Positions 26,508 to 35,721 are shown, counted from the stretch's first letter. The stretch is DNA of 64,000 bases from Falsirhodobacter halotolerans (GCF_022899245.1 NZ_JALJAZ010000001.1:1826001-1890000), one strand, 5' to 3'. A program made the numbers and translations. The notes: a model not told the origin generated them from the sequence alone.

Positions 26508-28082
26508 ATGACGCTTTTCAGAAAGGTTGCCCTTGCAGGGCTGATGCTTGCCTCGACAGCGCTGACGGCAATGGCGCAGGATCTGGTGATCGGTCGCTCG
26601 ACCGAGCCGTCGGCGATCGACCCGCAATTCTCGCGCACGGGCAACAACCAAATGACGGCCGACAACATCTTCGGCACGCTGCTGTCCACCGATGAGAACC
26701 TGCAGATGCACCCGGCTCTGGCCACCGAATGGACCAACATGGACGATCTGACCTGGGACATCACCCTGCGCGAGGGCGTGACGTTCCACGACGGGTCCGC
26801 CTTCACCGCCGATGACGTGATCTTCTCGCTGGAGCGGACGGACGAGGTGCCGAACAGCCCTGCGCCCTTCACCGACAACGTCAGCTCCATCGCATCGATG
26901 GAAAAGACCGGCGATCACAGCATCCGCATCGTGACCAAGACCCCGAACCCCGCGCTCATGGAGCAGGTGGGCCGCGTGTTCATCCTGTCCAAGGCCGCGG
27001 CCGAGAACGCGACGCTGGACGATTTCAACTCCGGCAAGGCGGCGATCGGCACCGGACCCTACCGGTTCGTGTCGTGGAAACCTGCGGAATCGCTCACGAT
27101 CGAGCGGTTCGACGACTACTGGGGCGACAAGCCCGAATTTGCCACCGTCGAATATCGCTTCATCACCAACAACGCGGCGCGCACGGCGGCGCTTCTGTCC
27201 GGCTCGGTCGACCTGATCGACGCGGTGTCGCCGTCCGACGTGCCGACGCTGGAGGGTAACAATAACATCAAGGTCTACGGCATCGAGTCCGGCCGCCTGA
27301 TCTATCTGGGCCTGTCGATGCGCGACAGCGCCCCCGGCGTGACCGACCTTGCCGGTGCCCCGCTTGACGCCAACCCCTTCGATGACGTGCGTGTGCGCAA
27401 GGCCGTCTCCATGATGATCGACCGTCAGCTGATCATCGACCGGATTCTCGGCGGAGCGGGCGTGGCTTCGGCGCAGATCGTGCCTTCCGTGCTGGGCGGC
27501 TATGCCGACGATCTGTCGGCGGTGCCCGCCGATCCGGCGGCGGCGAAGGCGCTGCTGGCCGAGGCGGGCTATCCCGATGGGTTCGGCATCACGATTTATT
27601 CCTCCAACAACCGTTTCCCCGGTGACGGAGACCTTGCACAGGCGCTTGGCCAGATGCTGGCGCGCGGCGGGCTGAAGGTGAACGCGGTGGAAACCCTGCC
27701 CTACAACGTCTATGCCGCCGCCGCCTCGAAGGGCGAATACGGCGCCTTTGTCTTCTCGCTCGGCTCCTCCACCCCGAACTCCGAGGCCAACTTGCGTTCG
27801 CTACTTCAAACCTACAACGCCGATGAAGGCACGGGCGGCTTCAACCGCACCCGCTACAGCAACGCCGATTTCGACATGGCGCTACAGGACGCGATGCAGG
27901 AGTTCGATCCCGCCACTCGCAACGAGAAACTGGCCGCCGCCACCCGCATCGCAATGGAGGATCAGGCGCTGGTCCCGCTCTATTTCCAGAAAGTCTACTG
28001 GGCCTCGAACACCGAGATCGACTTCATTCCCAACTTGGCCGAGCGCACCGTCGCCGGCGATGTCCGGAGCGCCGCGGAGTGA
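26508..28082 (+). CDS. ABC transporter substrate-binding protein, SBP_bac_5 family
   Basis: The 524-residue exported protein has a signal peptide (LFRKVALAGLMLASTALTAMAQ), then the family landmarks RSTEPSAIDPQFS, WDITLREGVTFHDGSAFTADDVIFSLER and GTGPYRFVSWKPAESL. It starts 5 bp after the DppF stop, unusual for an SBP, which is often first. The downstream hydrolase overlaps it by 4 bp, implying a common substrate. Probable ligand: a peptide or acylated amino compound. Confidence 0.92.
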   Translation: MTLFRKVALAGLMLASTALTAMAQDLVIGRSTEPSAIDPQFSRTGNNQMTADNIFGTLLSTDENLQMHPALATEWTNMDDLTWDITLREGVTFHDGSAFTADDVIFSLERTDEVPNSPAPFTDNVSSIASMEKTGDHSIRIVTKTPNPALMEQVGRVFILSKAAAENATLDDFNSGKAAIGTGPYRFVSWKPAESLTIERFDDYWGDKPEFATVEYRFITNNAARTAALLSGSVDLIDAVSPSDVPTLEGNNNIKVYGIESGRLIYLGLSMRDSAPGVTDLAGAPLDANPFDDVRVRKAVSMMIDRQLIIDRILGGAGVASAQIVPSVLGGYADDLSAVPADPAAAKALLAEAGYPDGFGITIYSSNNRFPGDGDLAQALGQMLARGGLKVNAVETLPYNVYAAAASKGEYGAFVFSLGSSTPNSEANLRSLLQTYNADEGTGGFNRTRYSNADFDMALQDAMQEFDPATRNEKLAAATRIAMEDQALVPLYFQKVYWASNTEIDFIPNLAERTVAGDVRSAAE

Positions 28083-29941
28083 AGATCGAGACCCTGACCC
28101 TCGCGTCGGCCACACCCGTGGCCGATGATGTCGTCGTCCACCGCAACGTGATGGTGCGGATGCGCGACGGCGTGCATCTGGCCACCGACATCTACCGCCC
28201 CGCAGGCATCGACGCACCGCTGCCCGTCATCTTCGAGCGCACCCCCTACGACAAATCCGGCACCCCGCGCACCGAATTCAGCGTGAATGCTCCGACCCCG
28301 ATGTCGCGGCCAGAACTTGCGATCCATCTGGCGCGCAAGGGCTACGCGGTCATCTGGCAGGATTGTCGTGGCCGCTACGGATCCGAGGGCGTGTTCACCA
28401 AATACCTGTCCGAAGGCGAGGATGGTTTCGACGCGATGGAATGGATCGCGGCACAACCCTGGCAGAACGGTCGCGTGGGCACCATGGGCCTGTCCTATGA
28501 TGCACACACACAGATGGCGATGGCTTGCCTGAACCCGCCAGGCCTTGCCTGCATGGCGGTGGATTCAGGAGGCTTTTCCAACGCTTTCACCTGCGGCATT
28601 CGGCAGGGAGGCGCGTTCGAGATGAAACAGGCGACTTGGGCCTATCACCGCGGGATCGAGGCGGCCGACGCCACCGCTGCCCGCGCGATCGAGGCGGAGA
28701 ACCTGCGCGACTGGTTCGGCGCGATGCCTTGGACCAAGGGCCGCTCCCCCGTCCGGTGGAACCCGGAATACGAAGACTACCTGCTGGAGCAGTGGCAGAA
28801 CGGCACCTTCGATGACTTCTGGAAGAAGGTCGGCATCTATGCTGCGGGCTATTACGGCGTGTTTCCCAAGGTGCCGACGATCTTCATGTCGAGCTGGTAT
28901 GACGCTTATGTCCAAACCACGCTGGAGAACTTCACGGGCCTGAAGGGCGATCCCGACCGTCCGCTGGCACTGATTATGGGCCCGTGGACGCATGGCAATC
29001 GGTCGCGCAGCTTGTTCGGTGATGTCGATTTCGGGACGGAGGCGACGTTTGACGGCCAGATCGACGAAAGCTGGCTCGCCTATCGCGAGAAGTGGTTCCT
29101 GCGCTGGCTGAAGGATGACCAGTCTGCCCAACAGGTGGGGCGCGTGCATATCTTCCTTATGGGCACCGGACCCGGAGGTAAGACCGCGGCGGGCAACCTG
29201 AACCATGGTGGCCGCTGGATCGAGAGCGCCGACTGGCCACTGCCCGAGGCGCAACAGCTGGATCTGTATCTGACGCCGCAGATGTCGCTCGCACGTGATC
29301 CCGCAGGCGAGGGCACGATCAGCTATGACTACAATCCGGCCAATCCCGTGCCGACCATCGGCGGATCTCTTACCTCGGGCGAGCCGATCTTCACCGGAGG
29401 CGGCTTTGATCAGGTTGAGGCCGAACAGTTCTACGGCTGCACCCGCCCCGGTATGCCACTGAACGCGCGCCTCGACGTGCTGTCCTTCGAGACGGAGCCT
29501 CTGGCCGAAGACACTGCCATTGCGGGGCCGGTGGAAGTGGAACTTTGGGTGTCCACCGATGCGCCGGACACCGACTTCACCGCGAAGCTGATCGACGTCT
29601 ATCCCCCCTGCGAGGACTACCCGCGCGGCTATGCCCTGAACATCACCGACGGCATCTTCCGCTGCCGCTACCGCAACGGCTTTGACAAACCGGAGATGGT
29701 GAAGGACGGCGAGGTGTTCCGAATTTCGATCACCCCCTTCGCGACGGCGAACCTGTTCAAGAAGGGTCACCGCATTCGGCTCGACATCTCATCGTCCAAC
29801 TTTCCGAAATATGACGTGAACCCGAACACCGGCGAGCTAGAAGGGACGAGCAGACGACGCCGGGTCGCGCTCAACACCCTTCACATGAGCCCCGAGAATC
29901 TGTCGCGGATAAGGCTGGCCGTTATCCCGGCCGGGATATAA
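28079..29941 (+). CDS. CocE/NonD family hydrolase (X-Pro dipeptidyl-peptidase S15 type)
   Basis: The 620-residue protein starts at a GTG in a GTGA overlap with the SBP stop. The S15 alpha/beta-hydrolase domain is complete: VMVRMRDGVHLATDIYRP, VIWQDCRGRYGSEG, the nucleophile S139 in GTMGLSYDAH, and later WYDAYVQTTLENF and GPWTHGNR for the Asp/His region. A C-terminal jelly-roll domain (PLAEDTAIAGPVEVELWV) ends the protein. No signal peptide is seen, so it should act on imported substrate in the cytosol. Relatives include cocaine esterase, alpha-amino-acid ester hydrolase and glutaryl-7-ACA acylase. Confidence 0.9.
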   Translation: MKIETLTLASATPVADDVVVHRNVMVRMRDGVHLATDIYRPAGIDAPLPVIFERTPYDKSGTPRTEFSVNAPTPMSRPELAIHLARKGYAVIWQDCRGRYGSEGVFTKYLSEGEDGFDAMEWIAAQPWQNGRVGTMGLSYDAHTQMAMACLNPPGLACMAVDSGGFSNAFTCGIRQGGAFEMKQATWAYHRGIEAADATAARAIEAENLRDWFGAMPWTKGRSPVRWNPEYEDYLLEQWQNGTFDDFWKKVGIYAAGYYGVFPKVPTIFMSSWYDAYVQTTLENFTGLKGDPDRPLALIMGPWTHGNRSRSLFGDVDFGTEATFDGQIDESWLAYREKWFLRWLKDDQSAQQVGRVHIFLMGTGPGGKTAAGNLNHGGRWIESADWPLPEAQQLDLYLTPQMSLARDPAGEGTISYDYNPANPVPTIGGSLTSGEPIFTGGGFDQVEAEQFYGCTRPGMPLNARLDVLSFETEPLAEDTAIAGPVEVELWVSTDAPDTDFTAKLIDVYPPCEDYPRGYALNITDGIFRCRYRNGFDKPEMVKDGEVFRISITPFATANLFKKGHRIRLDISSSNFPKYDVNPNTGELEGTSRRRRVALNTLHMSPENLSRIRLAVIPAGI

Positions 29942-29947
29942 GGCGCG

Positions 29948-29976
29948 CTGGTGCCAGGCACAGCTTCTGGCACCAG
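29948..29976 (+). terminator. Hairpin after the hydrolase operon
   Basis: CTGGTGCCAG and CTGGCACCAG form a perfect 10-bp stem with a 9-nt loop, 7 bp after the stop. A weak T-rich tract (AAAATTTTTGTT) follows 11 bp later. It is likely the operon terminator. Confidence 0.65.
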
Positions 29977-30100
29977 TAGCTTGAAAATTTTTGTTCTAGT
30001 TCACGGGCCGGATCTCGACGTCCCGATGCCCGCCGCTCGCCCTCAGATGGGATCAGGGTGATGATTGAATGACATCTTTAAGCTCTCAGCACCAATGAAT

Positions 30101-30160
30101 TGGTCGCGCTGGAGCCGACCGTGCCGTCGCGTTTGGGACAATCCAGACGTTCGCGCCGCC
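30101..30160. repeat. Dispersed intergenic repeat, copy E
   Basis: GGTCGCGCTGG, GACCGTGCCGTCG and GTTTGGGACAATCCAGAC match copy F at 39811 over most of their length, and the core of copies A and C. It lies just outside the 3' end of the CHMI-like gene. Confidence 0.6.
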
Positions 30161-30169
30161 CTACCTAGT

Positions 30170-30532
30170 TCAGACTTTGGCATGAACCACGGCGACCGGG
30201 TCCATCATCTGGGTTTCGACCGACACGGAAAGCGTCTTTCCCTCCACTGGCGCTACGTGAGCCAGAACCGCACCACGCGCGGTTTCCGAGATATTCAGAA
30301 GCACGTGATCCTCGCGGCCCGGACGTGTCCGGAACAGGATGACGACGAAGCCCCTGAAACCCTCTATATCGCGGCCGATGCGATAATCTTCGCGGATCGC
30401 GGAACGTGTTTTGATCGCCTCGACCGGCAGATCCTCAAGCGCGCACAAAGCGGCATGAACGGCACCGGTGATCGTCGCCGGGTCACCCCATTCCGCGATG
30501 TTGCCCGAATACTCGATGATGACGTGAGGCAT
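30170..30532 (-). CDS. 5-carboxymethyl-2-hydroxymuconate isomerase-like tautomerase
   Basis: The 120-residue protein begins MPHVIIEYSGNIAEWGD, the CHMI pattern with Pro as first residue after Met, the catalytic base in this tautomerase group. The family length (about 115-130) fits. CHMI works in homoprotocatechuate degradation, but no other genes of that pathway are here, so the substrate may differ. It starts 10 bp after the stop of a LysR gene and is cotranscribed with it. An upstream start would add 21 residues and bury the Pro. Confidence 0.82.
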   Translation of the reverse strand: MPHVIIEYSGNIAEWGDPATITGAVHAALCALEDLPVEAIKTRSAIREDYRIGRDIEGFRGFVVILFRTRPGREDHVLLNISETARGAVLAHVAPVEGKTLSVSVETQMMDPVAVVHAKV

Positions 30533-30542
30533 CAGTTTTTCC

Positions 30543-31436
30543 TTATAGATGATTTCGTATCGTATCTTTCCCGGCAGCAATCCCGGACGCGCCATGCACC
30601 AAATGCGCCAGCATATCGACTAATCTATTCTCGCCCTGTGCAAGCCTCACAAGGTAGGTCGGACACTCAGCCAAATTCCGGGGCAATTCGTAGCTGTGCA
30701 GTGTTTTGGACGCCCCTGAACTTTCAAAGTAACTCTTCGGAAGAACGGCCTGTCCCATGCCGGCACGCAAGCATCCTGCAATCGCATCCAGTGAACCGAA
30801 CTCGTGAATGACCGGCGTGATCCCCGCATGCTCGAACATCCGCTCCGCCTGTTCGCGATAAGTGCATCCAGTCCGAAACGCCAAGAGGGGATACGCTTCG
30901 AGATCGTCCGCATGCAATGGATCGGCGGATGCCGTCGGTCGAACGAGCTGGAGGGTTTCCTCGAAGACAGGCTCCGATGCGAACACCCCTTCCATCGGAC
31001 GCGCCACGAAGGCGCAGTCGATCTCGCGTCGCAGCATCATGTCTTTCAGGATACCCGTGCTGCCAACCGTCAGAGAAAGTCGTAAGTCGGGACATTCGCG
31101 TCCCAACTGCAGAAGAACGGGAGGAAGACGGCGTGCGGCCGTGGTCTCCATCGCCCCGATCCTAAGGGTGCCGGCTACCTTTCCTTGATACCGCAAATCC
31201 GCCACTGCGAGATCATGCAAGCGCAGGATTTCGCGTGCCCGCCTTTCCAATCTGGTCCCATCGGGCGTGGCCCGGATAGTGCCTGCTCGCTCGATCAGCT
31301 TGCAGCCGAGTTCAGTCTCCAGCTTCCGGACGTGAGCCGTCATGTTCGACTGCACGGTGTTCAGGATGGCTGCGGCATCCTGAAAACTTCTCTGATCCAA
31401 GATCGTGACGAAGGCCCTGAGGGACTTGATATTCAT
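30543..31436 (-). CDS. LysR-family transcriptional regulator
   Basis: The 297-residue protein has the winged helix MNIKSLRAFVTILDQRSFQD, AAAILNTVQSNMTAHVRKLE (with VQSNMTA in place of the usual QPAVSR/QSAVS) and a binding-protein-like effector domain (GSTGILKDMMLRREIDCAFV). It is divergent from the MFS/GST operon at 31536, with a T-N11-A dyad between them. It is the likely activator of that efflux and conjugation pair. Confidence 0.9.
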   Translation of the reverse strand: MNIKSLRAFVTILDQRSFQDAAAILNTVQSNMTAHVRKLETELGCKLIERAGTIRATPDGTRLERRAREILRLHDLAVADLRYQGKVAGTLRIGAMETTAARRLPPVLLQLGRECPDLRLSLTVGSTGILKDMMLRREIDCAFVARPMEGVFASEPVFEETLQLVRPTASADPLHADDLEAYPLLAFRTGCTYREQAERMFEHAGITPVIHEFGSLDAIAGCLRAGMGQAVLPKSYFESSGASKTLHSYELPRNLAECPTYLVRLAQGENRLVDMLAHLVHGASGIAAGKDTIRNHL

Positions 31437-31444
31437 GGGGGAAA

Positions 31445-31459
31445 ATCACCAAAAGTGAT
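31445..31459. promoter_or_regulatory. LysR-type operator candidate
   Basis: ATCAC-CAAAA-GTGAT is a dyad with T at 31446 and A at 31458 (T-N11-A), 9 bp upstream of the LysR start and 77 bp upstream of the MFS start. This suits autorepression plus activation of the divergent genes. Confidence 0.55.
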
Positions 31460-31535
31460 GCAGTAATGCGCGTTAAAGCATTTCTATTCGCTGTTTTGAG
31501 CTGGCACAATCACTTCCATAGAAAGCGGAGGCATC

Positions 31536-32693
31536 ATGCTGCGGTCAGTGCTCATCTTTGCAATCAGCGCGATGTTCCTTGGGCTAGGGCTCGGGCGTTT
31601 CGCCTTCAGCCCCCTTATTCCGGAACTGGTCGGAAACGGCTGGCTCGATGTGGGTGCTGCTCAGACGGTTGGAGCGGCAAATCTTGTCGGATATCTTGCC
31701 GGTGCGGTTCTTGCCAAGCCCTTCCTGCGGCTGACGAATGAGCGCACCTTGTGCGTGATGTCGGGTGCCCTTGTCTTCCTGTCTTACGATCTGCTCATTC
31801 TGCCTTTCGGGGTCGGATGGTTCTGGCTCATGCGTTTCCTCGCCGGTGTGGGCGGTGCGCTGCTGATGGTCGTGGCGACCGCCGCAGCCGGCCGTCAGCT
31901 CGCCGTGCTGGACCGCGGGCAGTTTCAGCCCATGGTGTTCGTAGGCATAGGTCTTGGCGCCTTGTTCGCCGCGATCTGCCTGCCGCAGGTGCTGGTCTAC
32001 GGGATCGAGGTCAGTATCGTCGCCTTGATGGCCTTTTCCGGTGTGGCGCTTGCCGCCCTTTGGTGGAGCAGTGGGTTTCTGCACCGGAACATCGTGCCGC
32101 GATCGGCATCCGTAGGACAGGTTTCCCGCACAAGGTGGAGCGTCTAAATCATCCTTCTGGCATATGGCTGCGATGCTTTGGGGTTCGTGATGCACACGGT
32201 CTACCTGCCGGACATGCTCCGTCGAGCCTATGGGCATACAGAGGGACAAGTCGGCCTGAGCTGGGCAATGTTCGGCATCGGCGCCTGCCTCAGCCCCGTC
32301 TTCGTCATGCTTGTCCGTCGCGTCTTGTCAGTTTCCAATGCCTTGTGGATCGCGTTTGTCCTGAAGGCATTTGGGGTCGCGCTAGTATTCTTCGCACCAG
32401 ACCCTCTCGCGGCCAGCATTTCGCTGTTCATCGTGGGAATTCTGACCCCGGGCATCGTCATGCTCACGTCGGGTGCCTTGTCCACGGCGGCACCGCCTGA
32501 GCGCTATCTTGCCCTATGGGCCGGGGGGACTGCACTTTTCGCGCTCTGCCAGATGATGAGCGGCATGTTCATCGCGGCGACATCGGCGCAGGGTTACGAG
32601 ACTGCCTTGATTCTCTCGGTCATCGTTCTCGGGACGGGCGCCGTCCTCGCCTTCACCTCCGCACTTCTCCTACGAAAAGAGGCTTCACGATGA
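31536..32693 (+). pseudogene. MFS transporter (YbfB/YjiJ-like) with one in-frame stop
   Basis: The frame reads MLRSVLIFAISAMFLGLGLGRFAFSPLIPEL, typical of YbfB/YjiJ-type MFS proteins, through about six helices to a TAA at 32145-32147. It then continues in the same frame (YGCDALGFVMHTVYLPDMLR, then VGLSWAMFGIGACLSPVFV) to a normal C-terminus at 32693. Without the stop the protein has 385 residues and twelve helices. A single C-to-T change (CAA to TAA) would explain it. The downstream GST overlaps by 4 bp and may lose translational coupling. A sequencing error cannot be excluded. Confidence 0.85.
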
Positions 32694-33271
32694 AGATCTA
32701 CCTCAACGGCACCTCCCCCTTCGCCCGTCTGGTGCGGGCAACTGCTCTGGAACTGGATCTGAAGCCGATTGAATTGGAATGGGTCGATCCATGGTCGGAT
32801 CAACCCGGACTGCTGGCTGTAAATCCCCTGAGCCGCGTTCCCGCCCTGCAGGAGGAGGACGGCACCGTCCTGACCGAGACGTTGCTGATCGTGCGGCACT
32901 TGATCGAAAGCGCGGGGCACGATGCTGAGCTTCGGGCGGAGGACATGCGCACGATTTCCGAACTCGGAGTTGCATACGGGATGATGGAACTGGCGTTCGC
33001 TTTCACCATCCACAAGAAGCATTGTGGTGATGCGGGCACCACGCTGCAAGACCGACGCCGGACATCACTTGGACGCGGCTTGCATGCCATGGAAACCGCT
33101 GTTGCCGAGGATTCACGATGGAGCTTGTCGCGCCTCTGTTTGTGGATCACCCTCGACTACATTCGTTTCCGCGACGTTACGGACTTTAGAGCAGATCGCT
33201 ATCCCGCACTCACCGCGCTCTTTGCGGCCCACAAGGATCGTTTTGCTCTTCAGAAAACTTCCTTCGCCTGA
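32690..33271 (+). CDS. Glutathione S-transferase family protein
   Basis: The 193-residue protein has an N-terminal thioredoxin-like domain (MKIYLNGTSPFARLVRATAL, with Ser-Pro-Phe as the active-site region), the cis-Pro stretch NPLSRVPALQEEDGTVLTET that binds glutathione, and a helical C-terminal domain ending YPALTALFAAHKDRF. It starts in an ATGA overlap with the MFS frame. Together they suggest conjugation and export of an electrophile, under the divergent LysR. Confidence 0.87.
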   Translation: MKIYLNGTSPFARLVRATALELDLKPIELEWVDPWSDQPGLLAVNPLSRVPALQEEDGTVLTETLLIVRHLIESAGHDAELRAEDMRTISELGVAYGMMELAFAFTIHKKHCGDAGTTLQDRRRTSLGRGLHAMETAVAEDSRWSLSRLCLWITLDYIRFRDVTDFRADRYPALTALFAAHKDRFALQKTSFA

Positions 33272-33302
33272 GCCGGGTTACAATCTTCTCAGGTCAGCCC
33301 TT

Positions 33303-33630
33303 GATACCGGGGCTGCCGCCATGCTGAGTAGCCTACCGCAAGCAGAATGGATGCTGGCCGACCGGGGCTATGATGCCGACTGGTTCAGAGATGCTTTGAA
33401 AGACAAGGGGATAAGGGCATGCATCCCCGGTCGGAAGGGCAGGAAGAAAGTCATCAGGCACGACAAACGCCGCTACAAGCGCCGCAACCGTATCGAGATC
33501 ATGTTCGGCAGGCTCAAAGATTGGCGGCAGGTTGCGACCAGATACGACAGGTGCCCAATCGTCTTCCTCTCGGCCATAGCACTCGCCGCAACAGTCCCCT
33601 TCTGGCTCAAAAGTTAATGAGTCTGGAGCC
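33303..33630 (+). mobile_element. IS5-family transposase C-terminal fragment and right end
   Basis: GAAAMLSSLPQAEWMLADRG, YDADWFRDALKDKGIRACIP and NRIEIMFGRLKDWRQVATRY match the last third of IS5-type transposases, with the catalytic Asp and Glu regions, to a stop at 33615-33617. The DNA after it (ATGAGTCTGGAGCC) looks like a right inverted repeat. No left end is present; the fragment abuts the GST gene. The sequence from 33631 to about 33840 is not assigned. Confidence 0.8.
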
Positions 33631-33844
33631 TAGCACGCTTCGGAACAGGCGGCGGGGGTCCGGTCATCGACGTGTCGGGCGGCATCACCGTGTAAGGGTG
33701 ATCCGAGCGGCGGCGGGCGGTGCGGATCGTTCTTGCACCGCAGCGCTCGGCAGTCGGATGGACTTTTCACTCTGCAGCGGGGTGAAGCGCGTAGCCCCGC
33801 ACGTTCCTGATGAACCACCGCATTAGCTTCACCTTCCCTTGCTT

Positions 33845-33873
33845 ACCTTCCGGTATGTATAACACCAAAAGGT
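33845..33873. promoter_or_regulatory. Putative HxlR operator upstream of the lactonase
   Basis: The arms ACCTTCCGGTAT and ACACCAAAAGGT are separated by 5 bp. The right arm is identical to that of the site at 35560-35588, and both sites continue with GGT(A/G)TGTTCTT. It lies 69-97 bp upstream of the lactonase GTG start. Sharing this site with the hxlR promoter suggests a small regulon. Confidence 0.62.
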
Positions 33874-33941
33874 ATGTTCTTTCTTTGTCGATTGTTTACA
33901 CCTAGTTTCGGGTTCTAGCGAAACTCGAATGGAGCACACCG

Positions 33942-34895
33942 GTGAATAAGCCTGCAGGTCGCGGACCCAATATTCCGATATGGGAAAAAAGCCTTCCCAC
34001 GATCGTGGCCGAAACATGGTTCACGGTCACGCACGATATGACGGCCCTCGGCGGGATGAGCGAACGGGTCATTCTTGAAGGGCCAAGGTTCGATAAGCAT
34101 GGCAACCTGATTTTCGTGGACTGCATGACCGGTCGTGTCTTGCAGCTCTCGCCAGACCGTAAGTTGACGGTCGTTGTTGCCGAAAACACCGCAGGAGCCG
34201 CGGGCATCGATTTCGACAAAGGCGGTCGTATCGTTGTTGCCGGGTTCACAACTATTCATAGCGGCGGCACGGTGTTCGCAGTTGAGCCCGACGGTTCAAA
34301 CATGCAGATCATTATCGATCCGCGGGCCGGCCATGTCCCGGATGACCTCGTCTACGACAAGCATGGTGGCTTCTACTTCACCGATATGCAGGGCAACAAT
34401 GCCAACCCAACGGGTGGGGTTTTCTATGTCGCCCCAGACCTGAAGACGGTCACATCTATTCTCCCGAACCTCTCCCTGCCAAACGGGATCGGGCTCAGCC
34501 CAGATGAAAAGATCTTGTGGGCCACCGAGACCGGAAAAGGGTTGCTCCATCGCATCGAACTCGCCGGGCCGACGACCGTCGCCGACTATGGGCTGACGAT
34601 CGCCTACAGGTTCACAGGCGCGAAGGTGGATTCTTTGCGCACGGACGTAGATGGCAATGTCTATGTCGCACTTTACACCGAAGGGCGCGTGCTCGTGTTT
34701 GACTCGCGTGGTGTCCCGATCGCACAGGTGTTGATCCCAGAGCGGGAGCAGGGTGAGTTTCTCGGGACCACCAGTCTCGCGATCCATCCTGACACCGGTG
34801 AACTCTTCATCACGACGAACGATGATAAAGGGGGCAGCGCCGCGATTTACCGCGCTGAAGCGATCAGCGAGAAGGTCCTCGGGGCCGCATCTTGA
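33942..34895 (+). CDS. SMP-30/gluconolactonase/LRE family lactonase (Drp35-like)
   Basis: The 317-residue protein is a six-bladed beta-propeller with repeated hallmarks: LEGPRFDKHGNLIFVD, DDLVYDKHGGFYFTDMQG, LPNGIGLSPDEKILWATET and LRTDVDGNVYVAL. Metal ligands of the SMP-30 family (Glu, Asn and Asp) are present in these blades. It starts at GTG 33942 with GGAG 9 bp upstream; no in-frame ATG fits. No signal peptide, so it is cytosolic. Relatives hydrolyse lactones and some are induced by drugs or electrophiles. The operator at 33845 links it to the HxlR gene at 35178. Confidence 0.85.
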   Translation: MNKPAGRGPNIPIWEKSLPTIVAETWFTVTHDMTALGGMSERVILEGPRFDKHGNLIFVDCMTGRVLQLSPDRKLTVVVAENTAGAAGIDFDKGGRIVVAGFTTIHSGGTVFAVEPDGSNMQIIIDPRAGHVPDDLVYDKHGGFYFTDMQGNNANPTGGVFYVAPDLKTVTSILPNLSLPNGIGLSPDEKILWATETGKGLLHRIELAGPTTVADYGLTIAYRFTGAKVDSLRTDVDGNVYVALYTEGRVLVFDSRGVPIAQVLIPEREQGEFLGTTSLAIHPDTGELFITTNDDKGGSAAIYRAEAISEKVLGAAS

Positions 34896-34909
34896 TCGTC
34901 GGACGATCA
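34893..34909 (+). terminator. Small hairpin at the lactonase stop codon
   Basis: TGATCGTC and GACGATCA form an inverted repeat around one base, overlapping the stop codon. There is no T-run, so a terminator role is only possible. The rest of the gap to 35177 shows nothing recognisable. Confidence 0.3.
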
Positions 34910-35177
34910 GTTAGGAACGATCGCACCCGGGTTGAGCCCTAACTTCCCCCGTCTTAAGGCTGGAGCTAAAGCTCGGTTCAATGACCATAACTGGTTTGCT
35001 GGCACGAGCCGGCTTGCCGATTGCCCCGGTTTTCATCTGAGCTCTGGTTCAAGCGTTGCAGTGCGAGGTAATGGTCAAAGCGCTACCGCGATGGACCTCG
35101 TTCGATCCATCGCGGCTATCCAACGGTTCGCACCCCAGACCCTGAACTGTTGCCGCACGACCGCATCAGACGCGGCA

Positions 35178-35552
35178 TCAGACCTGCTGCGGCGTTCCCC
35201 CGCTCATTTTGCATTTAAGAAAGGCCCAATTGATCAACATCTCAATGGAGGGCCCAAGCGCGCGACCAAGCTCGGTCAGGGCATATTCTACCTTCGGGGG
35301 AACCTGAGGATAGGCCGTCCGCTCTACGATCCCGTCCTTCTCCAGCTCCTTCAGCTGCTGGATCAGCATCTTCTGGTTCACGCCCACGACCCGCTTCTCA
35401 AGCTCCGAAAAGCGCACCGGCGCCTTGGCCGCGAAAAGCTGGACGATGATGACGATCTTCCACTTCCCTTCCAGCACCCGCAGCGTCTCGCATGTCGCCG
35501 TCGCCCAGAACAGTTGCTGTTCAGGATCTCCGTTCCGCCAATCCCGTTTCAT
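35178..35552 (-). CDS. HxlR-family winged-helix regulator (YodB-like)
   Basis: The 124-residue protein contains TATCETLRVLEGKWKIVIIV, the recognition region FSELEKRVVGVNQKMLIQQL, and a wing with RTAYPQVPPKVEYALTELG. A Cys lies in the first helix (C21 in ATCETL), near the redox-sensing Cys of quinone sensors such as YodB. It is divergent from the quinone-oxidoreductase-like gene at 35722 and faces a near-perfect palindrome 8-36 bp from its own start. It probably represses itself, the oxidoreductase operon and the lactonase until an electrophile modifies it. Confidence 0.88.
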   Translation of the reverse strand: MKRDWRNGDPEQQLFWATATCETLRVLEGKWKIVIIVQLFAAKAPVRFSELEKRVVGVNQKMLIQQLKELEKDGIVERTAYPQVPPKVEYALTELGRALGPSIEMLINWAFLKCKMSGGTPQQV

Positions 35553-35559
35553 CTAGCTT

Positions 35560-35588
35560 ACCTTTTCGTGTGCATTACACCAAAAGGT
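35560..35588. promoter_or_regulatory. Putative HxlR operator in the divergent promoter
   Basis: The arms ACCTTTTCGTGT and ACACCAAAAGGT have one mismatch and are separated by GCATT. This placement, directly in front of hxlR, fits autorepression. A related site occurs at 33845-33873. Confidence 0.68.
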
Positions 35589-35721
35589 GTGTTCTTGCGA
35601 TGGGCACTAGCTACCGCTATTTTCGGGTCAATGCAAATACTCGGTGAGACGCGCGTTCAGTCACCATCTCGTTTGTTCCGAGAACGACGACGTCGTGCCG
35701 ATGAAATGAAAGATTGATGTG

